This document shows, piece after piece, positions 1-7,330 of a stretch of 64,000 bases of DNA (its first letter is position 1; each line of letters opens with the position of its first letter). The position numbers were made by a program, and so were the translations under genes. This DNA is from CAUZIR01 sp034421295 (GTDB lineage Bacteria > Chloroflexota > Dehalococcoidia > Lucifugimonadales > UBA2962), in NCBI GenBank assembly GCA_034421295.1, contig DAOUKM010000012.1, positions 124,001-188,000 of the forward strand, given 5' to 3'. The notes under the pieces were generated by a model. It worked only from the letters and a program-made list of their open reading frames with translations. It ran no database searches and was not told the origin of the DNA.

Positions 1-198
1 CTGTCAAAGTGGGGCTTTGAGGGAGCGTCTACCCTGATCCGCCAGGCGGCCGCGGCGGCCGCGGCGGCGGCATCGACGGATGAGCTAAAGGAGATCCTTG
101 ACGCCGCCAACGTCTACCTCAACCGCCTGGGCAGCTGGGTGGACGCAATGATCCCCTGGAACGACCTGGACCGCCGCCTGACGCTGGTCGGAGGCTAG
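1..198 (+). CDS. C-terminal fragment of an unrecognised protein
   Basis: Frame 1 is open from the window edge to a TAG at 196-198, giving the last 65 residues of a protein whose start lies outside. The fragment has an alanine run (about residues 17-24, encoded by GCG/GCC repeats) followed by an amphipathic stretch with DELKEILDAANVYLNRLGSW. No domain is recognised. The low-complexity alanine segment looks like a linker between domains. It converges with the RDD gene on the other strand. Confidence 0.6.
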   Translation: MSKWGFEGASTLIRQAAAAAAAAASTDELKEILDAANVYLNRLGSWVDAMIPWNDLDRRLTLVGG

Positions 199-235
199 CT
201 GACGCCTCGCCGCGGCCTCAGCGGCAGGCACCGGG

Positions 236-589
236 TCAATCGGCGTAGACCACCCTCGTTTCCACGACGCGGTCGATGATGGACCGGCGCTCCTTCTCGT
301 CCATCAGCAGCACTATCCCGTCGGCCACCAGGCCCAGCAGGCCGAGGCCGTGAAGCAGCCACTTTAGGACCTCGCGCACGAACATTAGGCCCCAGCCCGT
401 CGGCTCGCCGCTTCGGCGCACGGCCCTGATGGCGACGATCTGCTTGCCGGGCGTCTGTCCTCGACCGAGGACGAGGAGCCACCAGATGATGTATCCGATA
501 AAGAGCGTCAGAGGGACGAGCACGAAGTCGAGCAAGACGGCCGCAAGGCGCCTAAGCGGGGATGCCGTTTCGATTCCCGGTGCCGTCAA
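236..589 (-). CDS. RDD-family small membrane protein
   Basis: 117-residue integral membrane protein. It begins SPLRRLAAVLLDFVLVP, the RDD signature (Arg followed by a membrane-embedded Asp in helix 1). The second hydrophobic segment (about residues 28-43) is followed by RGQTPGKQIVAIR, the conserved TPGK loop of the family. A third segment lies near residues 75-95. RDD proteins are poorly characterised; some are implicated in ion transport or antiport, but nothing here identifies a substrate. It lies about 70 bp downstream of bioY on the same strand and may be cotranscribed. Confidence 0.8.
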   Translation of the reverse strand: MTAPGIETASPLRRLAAVLLDFVLVPLTLFIGYIIWWLLVLGRGQTPGKQIVAIRAVRRSGEPTGWGLMFVREVLKWLLHGLGLLGLVADGIVLLMDEKERRSIIDRVVETRVVYAD

Positions 590-660
590 GCGCCTCTCCT
601 TGCCCCGGGCCGTCCCGGTGAACGTTCAGCCGATCCCCGTGCCCGTTCCGCCGTCCGCCG

Positions 661-1341
661 CTAGCCGTCGCCTGTCTCGGCCGCTGACTCCCGCTCGGCC
701 GACCGGCGATCGGCCATCTTCCACCCGAAGCCCACGGCCACCGACGCCAGCATCGCCTTTACGAGGTCGCCGGGTATGAACGGGTACATCCCGGCGGAGA
801 ACAGCTCCCCCTCGGCCGGCCATGAAAAGCCCCCGTAGCGGAGCCACAAAAGGGCCGGCACGTAGACGACAAGCATCGCCAGGATCATCGTCCACATCGA
901 CCTGCCGCGGTTCCATCCCCGCTGCGAGAGGTAGCCGACCAGCCACGCCGAGGCTATGAAGCCGATCAGGTAGCCCCCGGTTACCCCCTCGCCGGTGTAT
1001 GCCCAGCCGTTGCCGCCGCCCTGGAATACGGGCACGCCGGCCATGCCCAGAAAGTAGTACACGAGTATCGAGAAAAGGCCCCAGCGCCAGCCGAGCACAC
1101 CGCCGATCATCAGCACCCCGAAGGTCTGGAAGGTGATGGGGACGGGGTTGTCCGGCAAAAAGAACCGCGCCCTGGCAAGCCCTACCAGTACGCCCACCAG
1201 CGCCAGGGAGACGGCCAGCTTGTGGGCGGAGTTGGCCCCCGGGTAGAGGGCCTCGAGCAGGGAGGGACCGGGCTTTCCGAGCAGCGCCCAGGGACGCGCC
1301 TGGACTACCAGGGCTCCCGGCCGCGTGACCATCTGCATCAC
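661..1341 (-). CDS. bioY: Biotin transporter S component BioY
   Basis: 226-residue membrane protein matching BioY, the substrate-binding S component of ECF-type biotin uptake. The hallmark PVPITFQTFGVLMIGGVLG is present near residues 66-84, followed by YYFLGMAGVPVF and the glycine-rich GGYLIGF segment. About six hydrophobic helices are visible, with a charged cytosolic tail. No EcfA ATPase or EcfT gene is nearby, so it either borrows a shared ECF module or works alone, as reported for some BioY proteins. The ATG at 1341 lies 3 bp after the stop of the upstream Tat-signal mini-protein, implying one transcript. Confidence 0.9.
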   Translation of the reverse strand: MMQMVTRPGALVVQARPWALLGKPGPSLLEALYPGANSAHKLAVSLALVGVLVGLARARFFLPDNPVPITFQTFGVLMIGGVLGWRWGLFSILVYYFLGMAGVPVFQGGGNGWAYTGEGVTGGYLIGFIASAWLVGYLSQRGWNRGRSMWTMILAMLVVYVPALLWLRYGGFSWPAEGELFSAGMYPFIPGDLVKAMLASVAVGFGWKMADRRSAERESAAETGDG

Positions 1342-1344
1342 CGT

Positions 1345-1536
1345 CTATACCTCCGACGGCCCGCCGTCGCGCGGGCGGAAGATCGAGTCGGGCCCGAAGC
1401 CGACCCGCTGGCGGGCGCGGCCGAAGAGGCCTCCGCCCACGGTCATAAGGGCCGCAACGCCCAACAGCCCCATGGGGACCTTCCTCAGGAACTCCCTGCG
1501 GGAGCTGCCGGAACCTTCGTTGTCCTTAGAGTCCAT
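1345..1536 (-). CDS. 63-aa protein with twin-arginine signal anchor
   Basis: Small protein with a Tat motif (SRREFLRK, residues 12-19) followed by a hydrophobic segment (PMGLLGVAALMTVGGGLFG) and then only about 25 polar residues. The layout resembles the N-terminal Tat anchor of membrane-bound redox subunits such as Rieske proteins, but no cofactor-binding domain follows. It sits immediately upstream of bioY on the same strand, 3 bp apart. It may be a genuine mini-protein or the remaining 5' end of a longer gene. The function is unknown. Confidence 0.55.
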   Translation of the reverse strand: MDSKDNEGSGSSRREFLRKVPMGLLGVAALMTVGGGLFGRARQRVGFGPDSIFRPRDGGPSEV

Positions 1537-1651
1537 ACGGACCTCCTAAAAGTCGCACACACGGCCCGCCGTGCCATCCACCGCGAGCCGCCGCAATTAT
1601 AGCGGCGGCCAAACCCCCGTTCAACGAAACGCGGCCGGTCCGCACAGCCGC

Positions 1652-2470
1652 TCACTGCTGTCCCACGCCGCCCCCGGCCAGCCCGTGGAAATGGTCCACC
1701 GGACCGTGCCCGGACCCCACCGGGTAGGCCGCGCGTATGGCGGAGGCGACGTAGCGCTTGGCCGTCGCCACCGCATCCCTTGTCCGCATGCCCCTGGCAA
1801 GGCCTACCGCCGCCGCCGCCGAGAAGGTGCAGCCGGTCCCGTGCGTGCTCAGGGTCTCGATCCGCTCTCCGGCAAAGATCTCCATCTCGCCTCCCGCCAG
1901 GAGGACATCCGTCGCCGGACCGCCGTCAGGCCCCCCGGTTATCACCACGGCGCGCGCGCCCATTCCGGCTATCTCCCGCGCGGCCTCCCGCACCTCGTCT
2001 ATCGTCTCTATCGGCCGGCCGACGAGCGCCGCGGCCTCCTGGACATTGGGTGTGATCAGGCTGGCCGCAGGGATCAGAAGGCGGACCAGCGCCTCCTCGG
2101 CGTCCTGTCTGAGCAGCCTCGCCCCGCTGGTTGCGACCATCACCGGGTCGACGACCAGCCGGCCGACGCCGTGGCGCCGCAGTCCGCTGGCCACCTCCTC
2201 GATGATCCCCGCGCTAAAGAGCATCCCCGTCTTTGCGGCGTCGGCGCCGATGTCATCCATGACCGCATCGATCTGGGCGCGGACCGTGGCCGGGTCCACC
2301 TCCAGGACATCGGTTACGCCCAGCGTGTTCTGTGCGGTAACGGCGGTTATGGCCGAGGTGCCGTAGGCGCCAAGGGCCGCGAACGTCTTAAGGTCCGCCT
2401 GTATCCCGGCACCCCCGCCGGAGTCCGAGCCGGCAACGGTCAGGATGCGCGGCCTGCTCACGCGGGCCAC
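1652..2470 (-). CDS. thiD: Hydroxymethylpyrimidine (phosphate) kinase ThiD
   Basis: 272-residue ribokinase-fold enzyme that phosphorylates HMP and HMP-P to HMP-PP for thiamine synthesis in the cytoplasm. Diagnostic segments are TVAGSDSGGGAGIQADLKTF near the N-terminus, the DPVMVATSG motif near residue 110, and the C-terminal HGTGCTFSAA anion-hole/catalytic Asp-equivalent region. It is the last gene of the TPP-riboswitch operon, and its start overlaps the 3' end of tenA by 13 bp, indicating translational coupling. Full length for the family. Confidence 0.95.
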   Translation of the reverse strand: MARVSRPRILTVAGSDSGGGAGIQADLKTFAALGAYGTSAITAVTAQNTLGVTDVLEVDPATVRAQIDAVMDDIGADAAKTGMLFSAGIIEEVASGLRRHGVGRLVVDPVMVATSGARLLRQDAEEALVRLLIPAASLITPNVQEAAALVGRPIETIDEVREAAREIAGMGARAVVITGGPDGGPATDVLLAGGEMEIFAGERIETLSTHGTGCTFSAAAAVGLARGMRTRDAVATAKRYVASAIRAAYPVGSGHGPVDHFHGLAGGGVGQQ

Positions 2471-3132
2471 TGCGAGCCCTCGCCCGTCTGGGCCTGCTCC
2501 CAGAACATCAGCTCGTAGGCGAGCGCGGTGCGCACCAGCCAGTCGGTGCGCGGCGAGCGGTCCCCGGGCGCAATCGAGTCCAGGTGCGCGCCCATCCAGT
2601 CGACTATCTCGCCGAGCGCGGCGGGCCCGTGCAGGTCAATCCACTCCCGGTAGAACCCGCTGCCGGGCACCCTGCCGGCCTCGATCAGCCTGGTGGCCCA
2701 CTCAAGATACGTACCCTCGGTCACGTAGAGCACCGTGATGATCTCGTCGAACGTACCCTCGTGCCCCACGCGGGTGACAAAGTCGCAAAAGCCCTGCGTG
2801 GCCGGAGACGCGACCGATGCGGTGAGCTCCTCGGCGGTCGCATCCAGGGTCCCAAGCGCCCTCAGGAAAAGGTCGTTTTCCGGGTTGAGCACCCCGCTGA
2901 GGAAGCTGTTGATCGGCGCGCTGGCCGCGCCCAGGTCAGGTGACTTGGCGATGGCCATGCCCATCACCGACACCAGGTCCTTTACGAAGATGTAGTCCTG
3001 GACGAAGTAGAAGCGGAACCTCTCGAGCGGCAGGGTGCCATCCCCCAGCTCAAGGACGAACGGGTGGACAACGACCCGCTCCCATGCGGGCCGGTGCCTG
3101 GCCCTGAGATCGCGTGTGAAAGAGCCGGCCAT
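2458..3132 (-). CDS. tenA: TenA-family aminopyrimidine aminohydrolase (thiaminase II)
   Basis: 224-residue TenA-type protein, all-helical, which salvages base-degraded thiamine by hydrolysing aminopyrimidines to HMP. The family segments are FYFVQDYIFVKDL (residues about 41-53), EGTYLEWA and the C-terminal LAYELMFWEQA, which carries the conserved Glu. The frame stays open upstream to 3558, but the family start and the ATG at 3132, just 2 bp before the transporter's stop codon, define the gene. A Cys typical of thiaminase II after the helix-5 region is not obvious, so the exact substrate is inferred. Its position between an HMP-type transporter and thiD fits pyrimidine salvage. Confidence 0.9.
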   Translation of the reverse strand: MAGSFTRDLRARHRPAWERVVVHPFVLELGDGTLPLERFRFYFVQDYIFVKDLVSVMGMAIAKSPDLGAASAPINSFLSGVLNPENDLFLRALGTLDATAEELTASVASPATQGFCDFVTRVGHEGTFDEIITVLYVTEGTYLEWATRLIEAGRVPGSGFYREWIDLHGPAALGEIVDWMGAHLDSIAPGDRSPRTDWLVRTALAYELMFWEQAQTGEGSQWPA

Positions 3133-3134
3133 GA

Positions 3135-4607
3135 TCAATCTCCTATCGCCCGCACCCTTGCGGCGAGCAGTCCGAAATCGAATCCGCTTTCCTGCCGCGG
3201 GCTGCCGAGCAGATGGGCGCCCACCAGTGCAACTACGGTCGATGCGCCGAGGGCGGTCGCAAAGCTCACCAGCGTCTTGCCCGACCAGGGGATCGGGTTC
3301 CACGCGCTGAAGTCCGAGGCGGGGAAGAACAGCACGCCGACCACCACCCCGGCGACGAACGCCGCCGCCGCCGCCCCGTCCGACAGGCGCCTGTTGTACA
3401 GCCCGTAGAAGACGGGCACGACCGCCGCCGCACAGATCAGGTCCGCAATCAGGAACAGGTACAGGACGCTGTAGCCCTGAGAGGCGATGGCGATCGCCGG
3501 GATCACGACCGCAAGGGTCACCAACCTGGATGATCGGAGCAATCGCGAACCCGACCACGCGGGCCGAAACCGCGCAAGGTCCGAGGTCACCGCAGAGGCT
3601 ATGCCGTTAAGCAGGGTATCCATGCTGCTCATCACCAGCATCAGCCCGGCGACCAGGACCACCGCCCACGCCCATCTCGGCATCGCGTCCAGGACCAGGG
3701 AAAACAGCGCCACCGACGGCTCGTCGGCCGAACCGTGTCCGACCGCGACGATGCCGAGCAGGCCCGCCAGCATCACCATCGGGATCACCACGGCCGCGGC
3801 CGCGGCAAACCCCAGTTTCAGCGACCGTTCGTCCCTGACCGTGTATATCCGCTGCCAGAATCCCTGGTGGAACATGTTCGCTGCCCAGACGGCGATGAAC
3901 AGCGTGAACGCGAACTCGATGCCGGGGCCGTGGCCAAGCGAGAGGAGTTGCCCCGCCTCCTCGCCGACCCTGGATATGGCCGGGCCGAAGCCGTCGAGCA
4001 GGAACAGCAGGGCGATCAGGACCGCCCCGAGCAGCGGGATGATGAGCATGAACTGCACCCCGTCCGTAATGACCGAGGCCCTGAGACCCCCATAGGCCGT
4101 GTACCCGACGGTCATCGCACCGACGATCAGCGCGGTCACCCATAGCGGAGTGTCTCCGATCAGTCGCGCGGCAAGGGCTATGCCGGTCATCTCCGCCGCC
4201 AGGAAGATGAACATGTAGAACACGATCACCGCCACCGACGCCAGGTACGTCAGCGGGCCGTACCTGGTCCACACGAAATCGGTGAGGGACCTGCCCTCGG
4301 GCATCAGCCGCCTCATGCGTGCGCCGAGGACCACGAACGCCGCTATCGGTGCGGCCGACCCCAGGCTGTAGCCGATCAGCCCCACCAGCCCGGCCCAGGT
4401 CCCGGTCTCGGCGGGGCTGAACAGGATCCATGCCCCCATCGCCGAGGCCACGAGAGTCGCGGTGGCGAGCATGCCTCCGACGCTGCTGCGGGCGACGACG
4501 AAGTCGTCGACGCTCTGGCGCCTCCTGGCCGAGTATAGGTATGCAACGGCCACGAAGACGACCGAGGTGACCAGGGTCAGGACTATCGCCAGCGAACCGT
4601 CCGACAA
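3135..4607 (-). CDS. Sodium:solute symporter, probable thiamine-precursor (HMP) transporter
   Basis: 490-residue membrane protein of the SSS family, with about 13 hydrophobic helices. Typical family elements are visible: DDFVVARSSVGGMLATATL after helix 1, SLTDFVWTRYGPLT, AYGGLRASVITDGVQ and VMSSMDTLLNGIAS, the conserved Ser/Asp region of the sodium site. It is the first gene after the TPP riboswitch and is directly followed by tenA and thiD, so HMP or a related pyrimidine is the likely cargo. This parallels ThiV, a symporter predicted from thiamine regulons. Substrate assignment is inference from context. Confidence 0.85.
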   Translation of the reverse strand: MSDGSLAIVLTLVTSVVFVAVAYLYSARRRQSVDDFVVARSSVGGMLATATLVASAMGAWILFSPAETGTWAGLVGLIGYSLGSAAPIAAFVVLGARMRRLMPEGRSLTDFVWTRYGPLTYLASVAVIVFYMFIFLAAEMTGIALAARLIGDTPLWVTALIVGAMTVGYTAYGGLRASVITDGVQFMLIIPLLGAVLIALLFLLDGFGPAISRVGEEAGQLLSLGHGPGIEFAFTLFIAVWAANMFHQGFWQRIYTVRDERSLKLGFAAAAAVVIPMVMLAGLLGIVAVGHGSADEPSVALFSLVLDAMPRWAWAVVLVAGLMLVMSSMDTLLNGIASAVTSDLARFRPAWSGSRLLRSSRLVTLAVVIPAIAIASQGYSVLYLFLIADLICAAAVVPVFYGLYNRRLSDGAAAAAFVAGVVVGVLFFPASDFSAWNPIPWSGKTLVSFATALGASTVVALVGAHLLGSPRQESGFDFGLLAARVRAIGD

Positions 4608-4669
4608 AAAAACACCGCCTCTGTCCGGGTCCCTCGTTGACCGGGCCGGCGCGGCGATGCCAAAGTGGT

Positions 4670-4760
4670 TTCCGCTCCCTACGCTGGCGTTATCCAGGTC
4701 AGGTTCGAGGGGTCGACGGCCCTTCGGCCGGCCTCTCAGCCCTAGTGGGCTCCCCCGGGT
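4670..4760 (-). promoter_or_regulatory. TPP riboswitch (THI element)
   Basis: Read on the minus strand, this 5' UTR carries the conserved THI-box parts in order: GGGGAGCCC, then GGCTGAGAGG, a variable hairpin with GGCCGNNGGCC character, GACCCTCGAACCTGA and finally CTGGATAACGCCAGCGTAGG. These are the pyrimidine-sensing CTGAGA and the pyrophosphate-sensing helix of the aptamer. It lies about 60 nt before the symporter start and should repress the transporter-tenA-thiD operon when thiamine pyrophosphate is high. The mechanism (termination or ribosome occlusion) was not resolved. Confidence 0.97.
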
Positions 4761-4788
4761 GAATGTGATCTATAGCTCTGTGGCGCAA

Positions 4789-4817
4789 AGTCTATTTCCG
4801 CGCCGACACCATGTCAA
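4789..4817 (-). promoter_or_regulatory. Promoter of the thiamine-salvage operon
   Basis: On the minus strand a perfect TTGACA (4812-4817) is followed after 17 bp by TAGACT (4789-4794). Predicted transcription would begin around 4782, about 20 nt before the riboswitch aptamer, which is the expected geometry. Confidence 0.7.
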
Positions 4818-4863
4818 ACGCACGGTCTTGGCACGGCGTGCTGACTCGGATTAGGCTGTCGGG

Positions 4864-5475
4864 GTGACCATCGGACCCGGCTCGATCCCATCGTCCTACC
4901 TGCGCATCGTTGCCCTCGCCGGCGGGGGATTCGGCCTTTTGCTGACCCCTCTTGTGATGGCCACGTGGCTCGCCGGGTCGGACGCATACCTGCTGGCAGG
5001 CCGCCTGTTCTTCCCCGCCTATCTGGGCGCCATGGCAGGGCTGTACTGCTTTCAGGGGCGGAACGGACGCTGGTCGACGCTCTGGGTGCGGGGCGCATTC
5101 TGGCTCACCATGGCGGCCCTCGGCGTGGCCCTGGTGGGCGACCTGGGCTCGTACTATGCGGGGTCCGGGAACGGCGCGAGCGTGGGCTTTTCGCCCCTTC
5201 AGTCGATCTTCTACGGTGCGGTGGAGTTTCCCGCCGTCGTCACCGCGCAGGTCGGCATGACCGCGTACGGGCTGGGGCTCAGGAGATCCGGGGCGGTGGG
5301 CGCGAGGACGGCCTGGGCCGTTGCGGCGGTCGGCCCGCTGGGCCTGCTGCTCTGGCCCCTGCACATCCCGAGCGGCCCCATGTTCGCGTTCAACCTGTTC
5401 ACCGTGATCAGTTCGCTCGCGCCGGCCGGCGGGAGGACCGGCGCCACGGCCCGCTCCGGGGCGCCAGTCCCCTGA
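4864..5475 (+). CDS. Unrecognised multi-pass membrane protein
   Basis: 203 residues with five or six hydrophobic segments (roughly residues 14-35, 42-60, 78-97, 115-137, 145-165 and 170-185) and short hydrophilic loops. No family is recognised. It starts at a GTG at 4864, close to and divergent from the riboswitch promoter. Its stop TGA overlaps the proposed CTG start of rsmG, so the two genes appear translationally coupled. The C-terminal 20 residues are Gly/Ala/Pro-rich. Confidence 0.7.
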   Translation: MTIGPGSIPSSYLRIVALAGGGFGLLLTPLVMATWLAGSDAYLLAGRLFFPAYLGAMAGLYCFQGRNGRWSTLWVRGAFWLTMAALGVALVGDLGSYYAGSGNGASVGFSPLQSIFYGAVEFPAVVTAQVGMTAYGLGLRRSGAVGARTAWAVAAVGPLGLLLWPLHIPSGPMFAFNLFTVISSLAPAGGRTGATARSGAPVP

Positions 5476-6191
5476 CCGATCTCGTCGCGGGCGCGGCGGC
5501 ACTCGGGGTCCGTCTGGGCACCGAGCAGGTGGAGGCGTTCGAGCGTTACCTTGAGCTGATCGTCGACGGCAACCGGCGGGCGAACCTGACCGCCATCGTC
5601 GACCCGGACCAGATAAGGACGCGCCACTTCCTTGACTCGCTCACCATCGCCGCCGCCGTCGATCCGGACCTCATCGCCCGCTCGCGCGTGCTTGACGTCG
5701 GCTCCGGAGCGGGGCTGCCCGGGGTCGCTCTGGCGATCGCGCTGCCGGGCTGCCGGGTGACGCTCCTTGAGGCCACCGGCAAAAAGGCGGGCTTCCTCGG
5801 GAGGGTAAGGTCCGAGCTGGCGCTGGGCGACCTCGAGGTGATCCGGGACCGGGCCGAGTCGGCCGCGCACCTTCCGCAGGTGCGCGAGAGCTTCGACATC
5901 GTGGTGTCAAGGGGCGTTGCGGGGCTGTCCACCCTGATCGAGCTGGCGATGCCGTTCTGCCGGGTCGGCGGCCTGTTCGTCGGCTACAAGGGAAGGGAGG
6001 CCGAGGCCGAGCTGGGCGGAGCCGCCCGTGCGCTCGATGCCACCGGCGCGGGGGAGCCGAGGGTCGTCAGGGTCGACCCTGCGATAATCGGCGAGGGCAG
6101 GGACGCGCGCCTGGTCGTGGTCCCCAAGCGCACACCCACTCCCGCGTGCTTTCCCAGGCGCGAGGGGGTGCCCGGAAGGCGCCCGCTGTAG
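5472..6191 (+). CDS. rsmG: 16S rRNA (guanine-N7) methyltransferase RsmG
   Basis: SAM-dependent methyltransferase that modifies a guanine of the 16S 530 loop. Visible are RRANLTAIVDP (the NLT signature), HFLDSL, the SAM-binding VLDVGSGAGLPGVALAIA and the family C-terminal tail FPRREGVPGRRPL. No ATG, GTG or TTG in frame fits the family start. CTG at 5472, inside a CTGA overlap with the upstream stop, puts NLT at residues 38-40, matching the family position (for example B. subtilis). GTG at 5529 is the alternative and would remove 19 residues. The frame upstream of 5472 reads through the neighbouring gene and is spurious. Confidence 0.92.
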   Translation: MTDLVAGAAALGVRLGTEQVEAFERYLELIVDGNRRANLTAIVDPDQIRTRHFLDSLTIAAAVDPDLIARSRVLDVGSGAGLPGVALAIALPGCRVTLLEATGKKAGFLGRVRSELALGDLEVIRDRAESAAHLPQVRESFDIVVSRGVAGLSTLIELAMPFCRVGGLFVGYKGREAEAELGGAARALDATGAGEPRVVRVDPAIIGEGRDARLVVVPKRTPTPACFPRREGVPGRRPL

Positions 6192-6206
6192 AATGGCCCA
6201 TGCCCA

Positions 6207-7292
6207 ATGCGAATAACCCGACTCGTCGGCCTCGTTCTCTCTTCAGCGGACTCGAGCGCCAGCGCAGACCTGCCGTCGATCCTTCGTCGACGAATATTCT
6301 CCCTCCCGACCCTGCTCTCGCTTGGGGTGGCGGGCGCGTTCATATTCTTCCTGGCCTCGGGCATCGATCTGGACTGGTCGGACACCTGGCAAAACGTCAG
6401 CCAGATGAAGCCCTGGCCCTTCGTCCTGGCACTGGCCCTCTACTACCTGAGCTTTCTGTTCCGCGGATACCGCTGGAGGCTGCTGGCGCGCAGCGCCGCC
6501 CAGAGCGCTGATAGGCCCGAAGACTCCATACGCCTTCCTTCGACGCTGCGCTTCGCCCAGCTCATCATCATGGGCTGGTTCGTCAACACGATAGCCTGGC
6601 TCAGGCTGGGCGACGCCTACCGCGCCTGGGTGTTTTCCAAGGACACCAAGGGCGGCTTTTACTGGGGTCTCGGCACGCTGCTGGCCGAGAGGATGCTCGA
6701 CATGGCCACGGTGGCGCTGATGATCGTGGCCGCGGTGCTGGCTGCAACGGTCACCACCGACAACGCCATACTCAGGTACCTGGTCATAGCGACCGCCGGC
6801 TCCGCCGCGGTCTTCTTTGCGCTGCTCGTCGCCATGCGATTCTTCGGGCTCAGGCTCGCAAGGCTGCTCCCGAGCGCACTGGAGCGCATCTACGGCCAGT
6901 TTCACCAGGGAAGCCTCGGCAGCATAGAGGCCCGCAACCTGCCCCTGCTGGCGGCCCTGAGCGTGACCGGGTGGGCGCTCGAGGCGGCCCGCCTGTACTT
7001 CGTGGTCCAGGCGCTCGATCTGTCGCTGTCGATCCCGATGGTGCTGCTCGTTTCACTGGGCCACGCCGTGCTCAGCACGGTGCCGACCCCCGGGGGGATA
7101 GGCGCGGTCGAGGCCGGCATGACCGGACTTCTCGTGCTCAGCATGCCCAAGGCGGACGCGGCCTCGGTGGCTGTGCTCGACCGATCGATAACGCTGCTCA
7201 GCGTGATCGCCATCGGCGGCCTGGTATTCGTGGCCAACCACATCATCACCCAGCGCAGGGCGGCCAGGACGGAGGCCGGGGCGGCGATATAA
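6207..7292 (+). CDS. Flippase-like membrane protein (UPF0104 / LPG-synthase TM domain)
   Basis: 361-residue protein with about eight transmembrane helices beginning near residue 30. Family hallmarks are the FRGYRWRLL segment after helix 2, the GxLLAERMLDM motif (here GTLLAERMLDMATVAL) and, late in the protein, STVPTPGGIGAVEAGMTGLL. These define the lysylphosphatidylglycerol synthase TM/AglD-like group, which is linked to lipid or lipid-linked sugar translocation. No synthetase domain is attached, so a flippase-type role is more likely than aminoacyl-lipid synthesis. It begins 15 bp after rsmG. Confidence 0.82.
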   Translation: MRITRLVGLVLSSADSSASADLPSILRRRIFSLPTLLSLGVAGAFIFFLASGIDLDWSDTWQNVSQMKPWPFVLALALYYLSFLFRGYRWRLLARSAAQSADRPEDSIRLPSTLRFAQLIIMGWFVNTIAWLRLGDAYRAWVFSKDTKGGFYWGLGTLLAERMLDMATVALMIVAAVLAATVTTDNAILRYLVIATAGSAAVFFALLVAMRFFGLRLARLLPSALERIYGQFHQGSLGSIEARNLPLLAALSVTGWALEAARLYFVVQALDLSLSIPMVLLVSLGHAVLSTVPTPGGIGAVEAGMTGLLVLSMPKADAASVAVLDRSITLLSVIAIGGLVFVANHIITQRRAARTEAGAAI

Positions 7293-7330
7293 TTGGTCTC
7301 GGTGTCCATACGCACCGGAGAGGCTTTTCC

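Noticed and set aside
2458..3558. Extended TenA frame of 366 codons
   Set aside because: The first 140 codons lie inside the transporter gene; the real start is ATG 3132.
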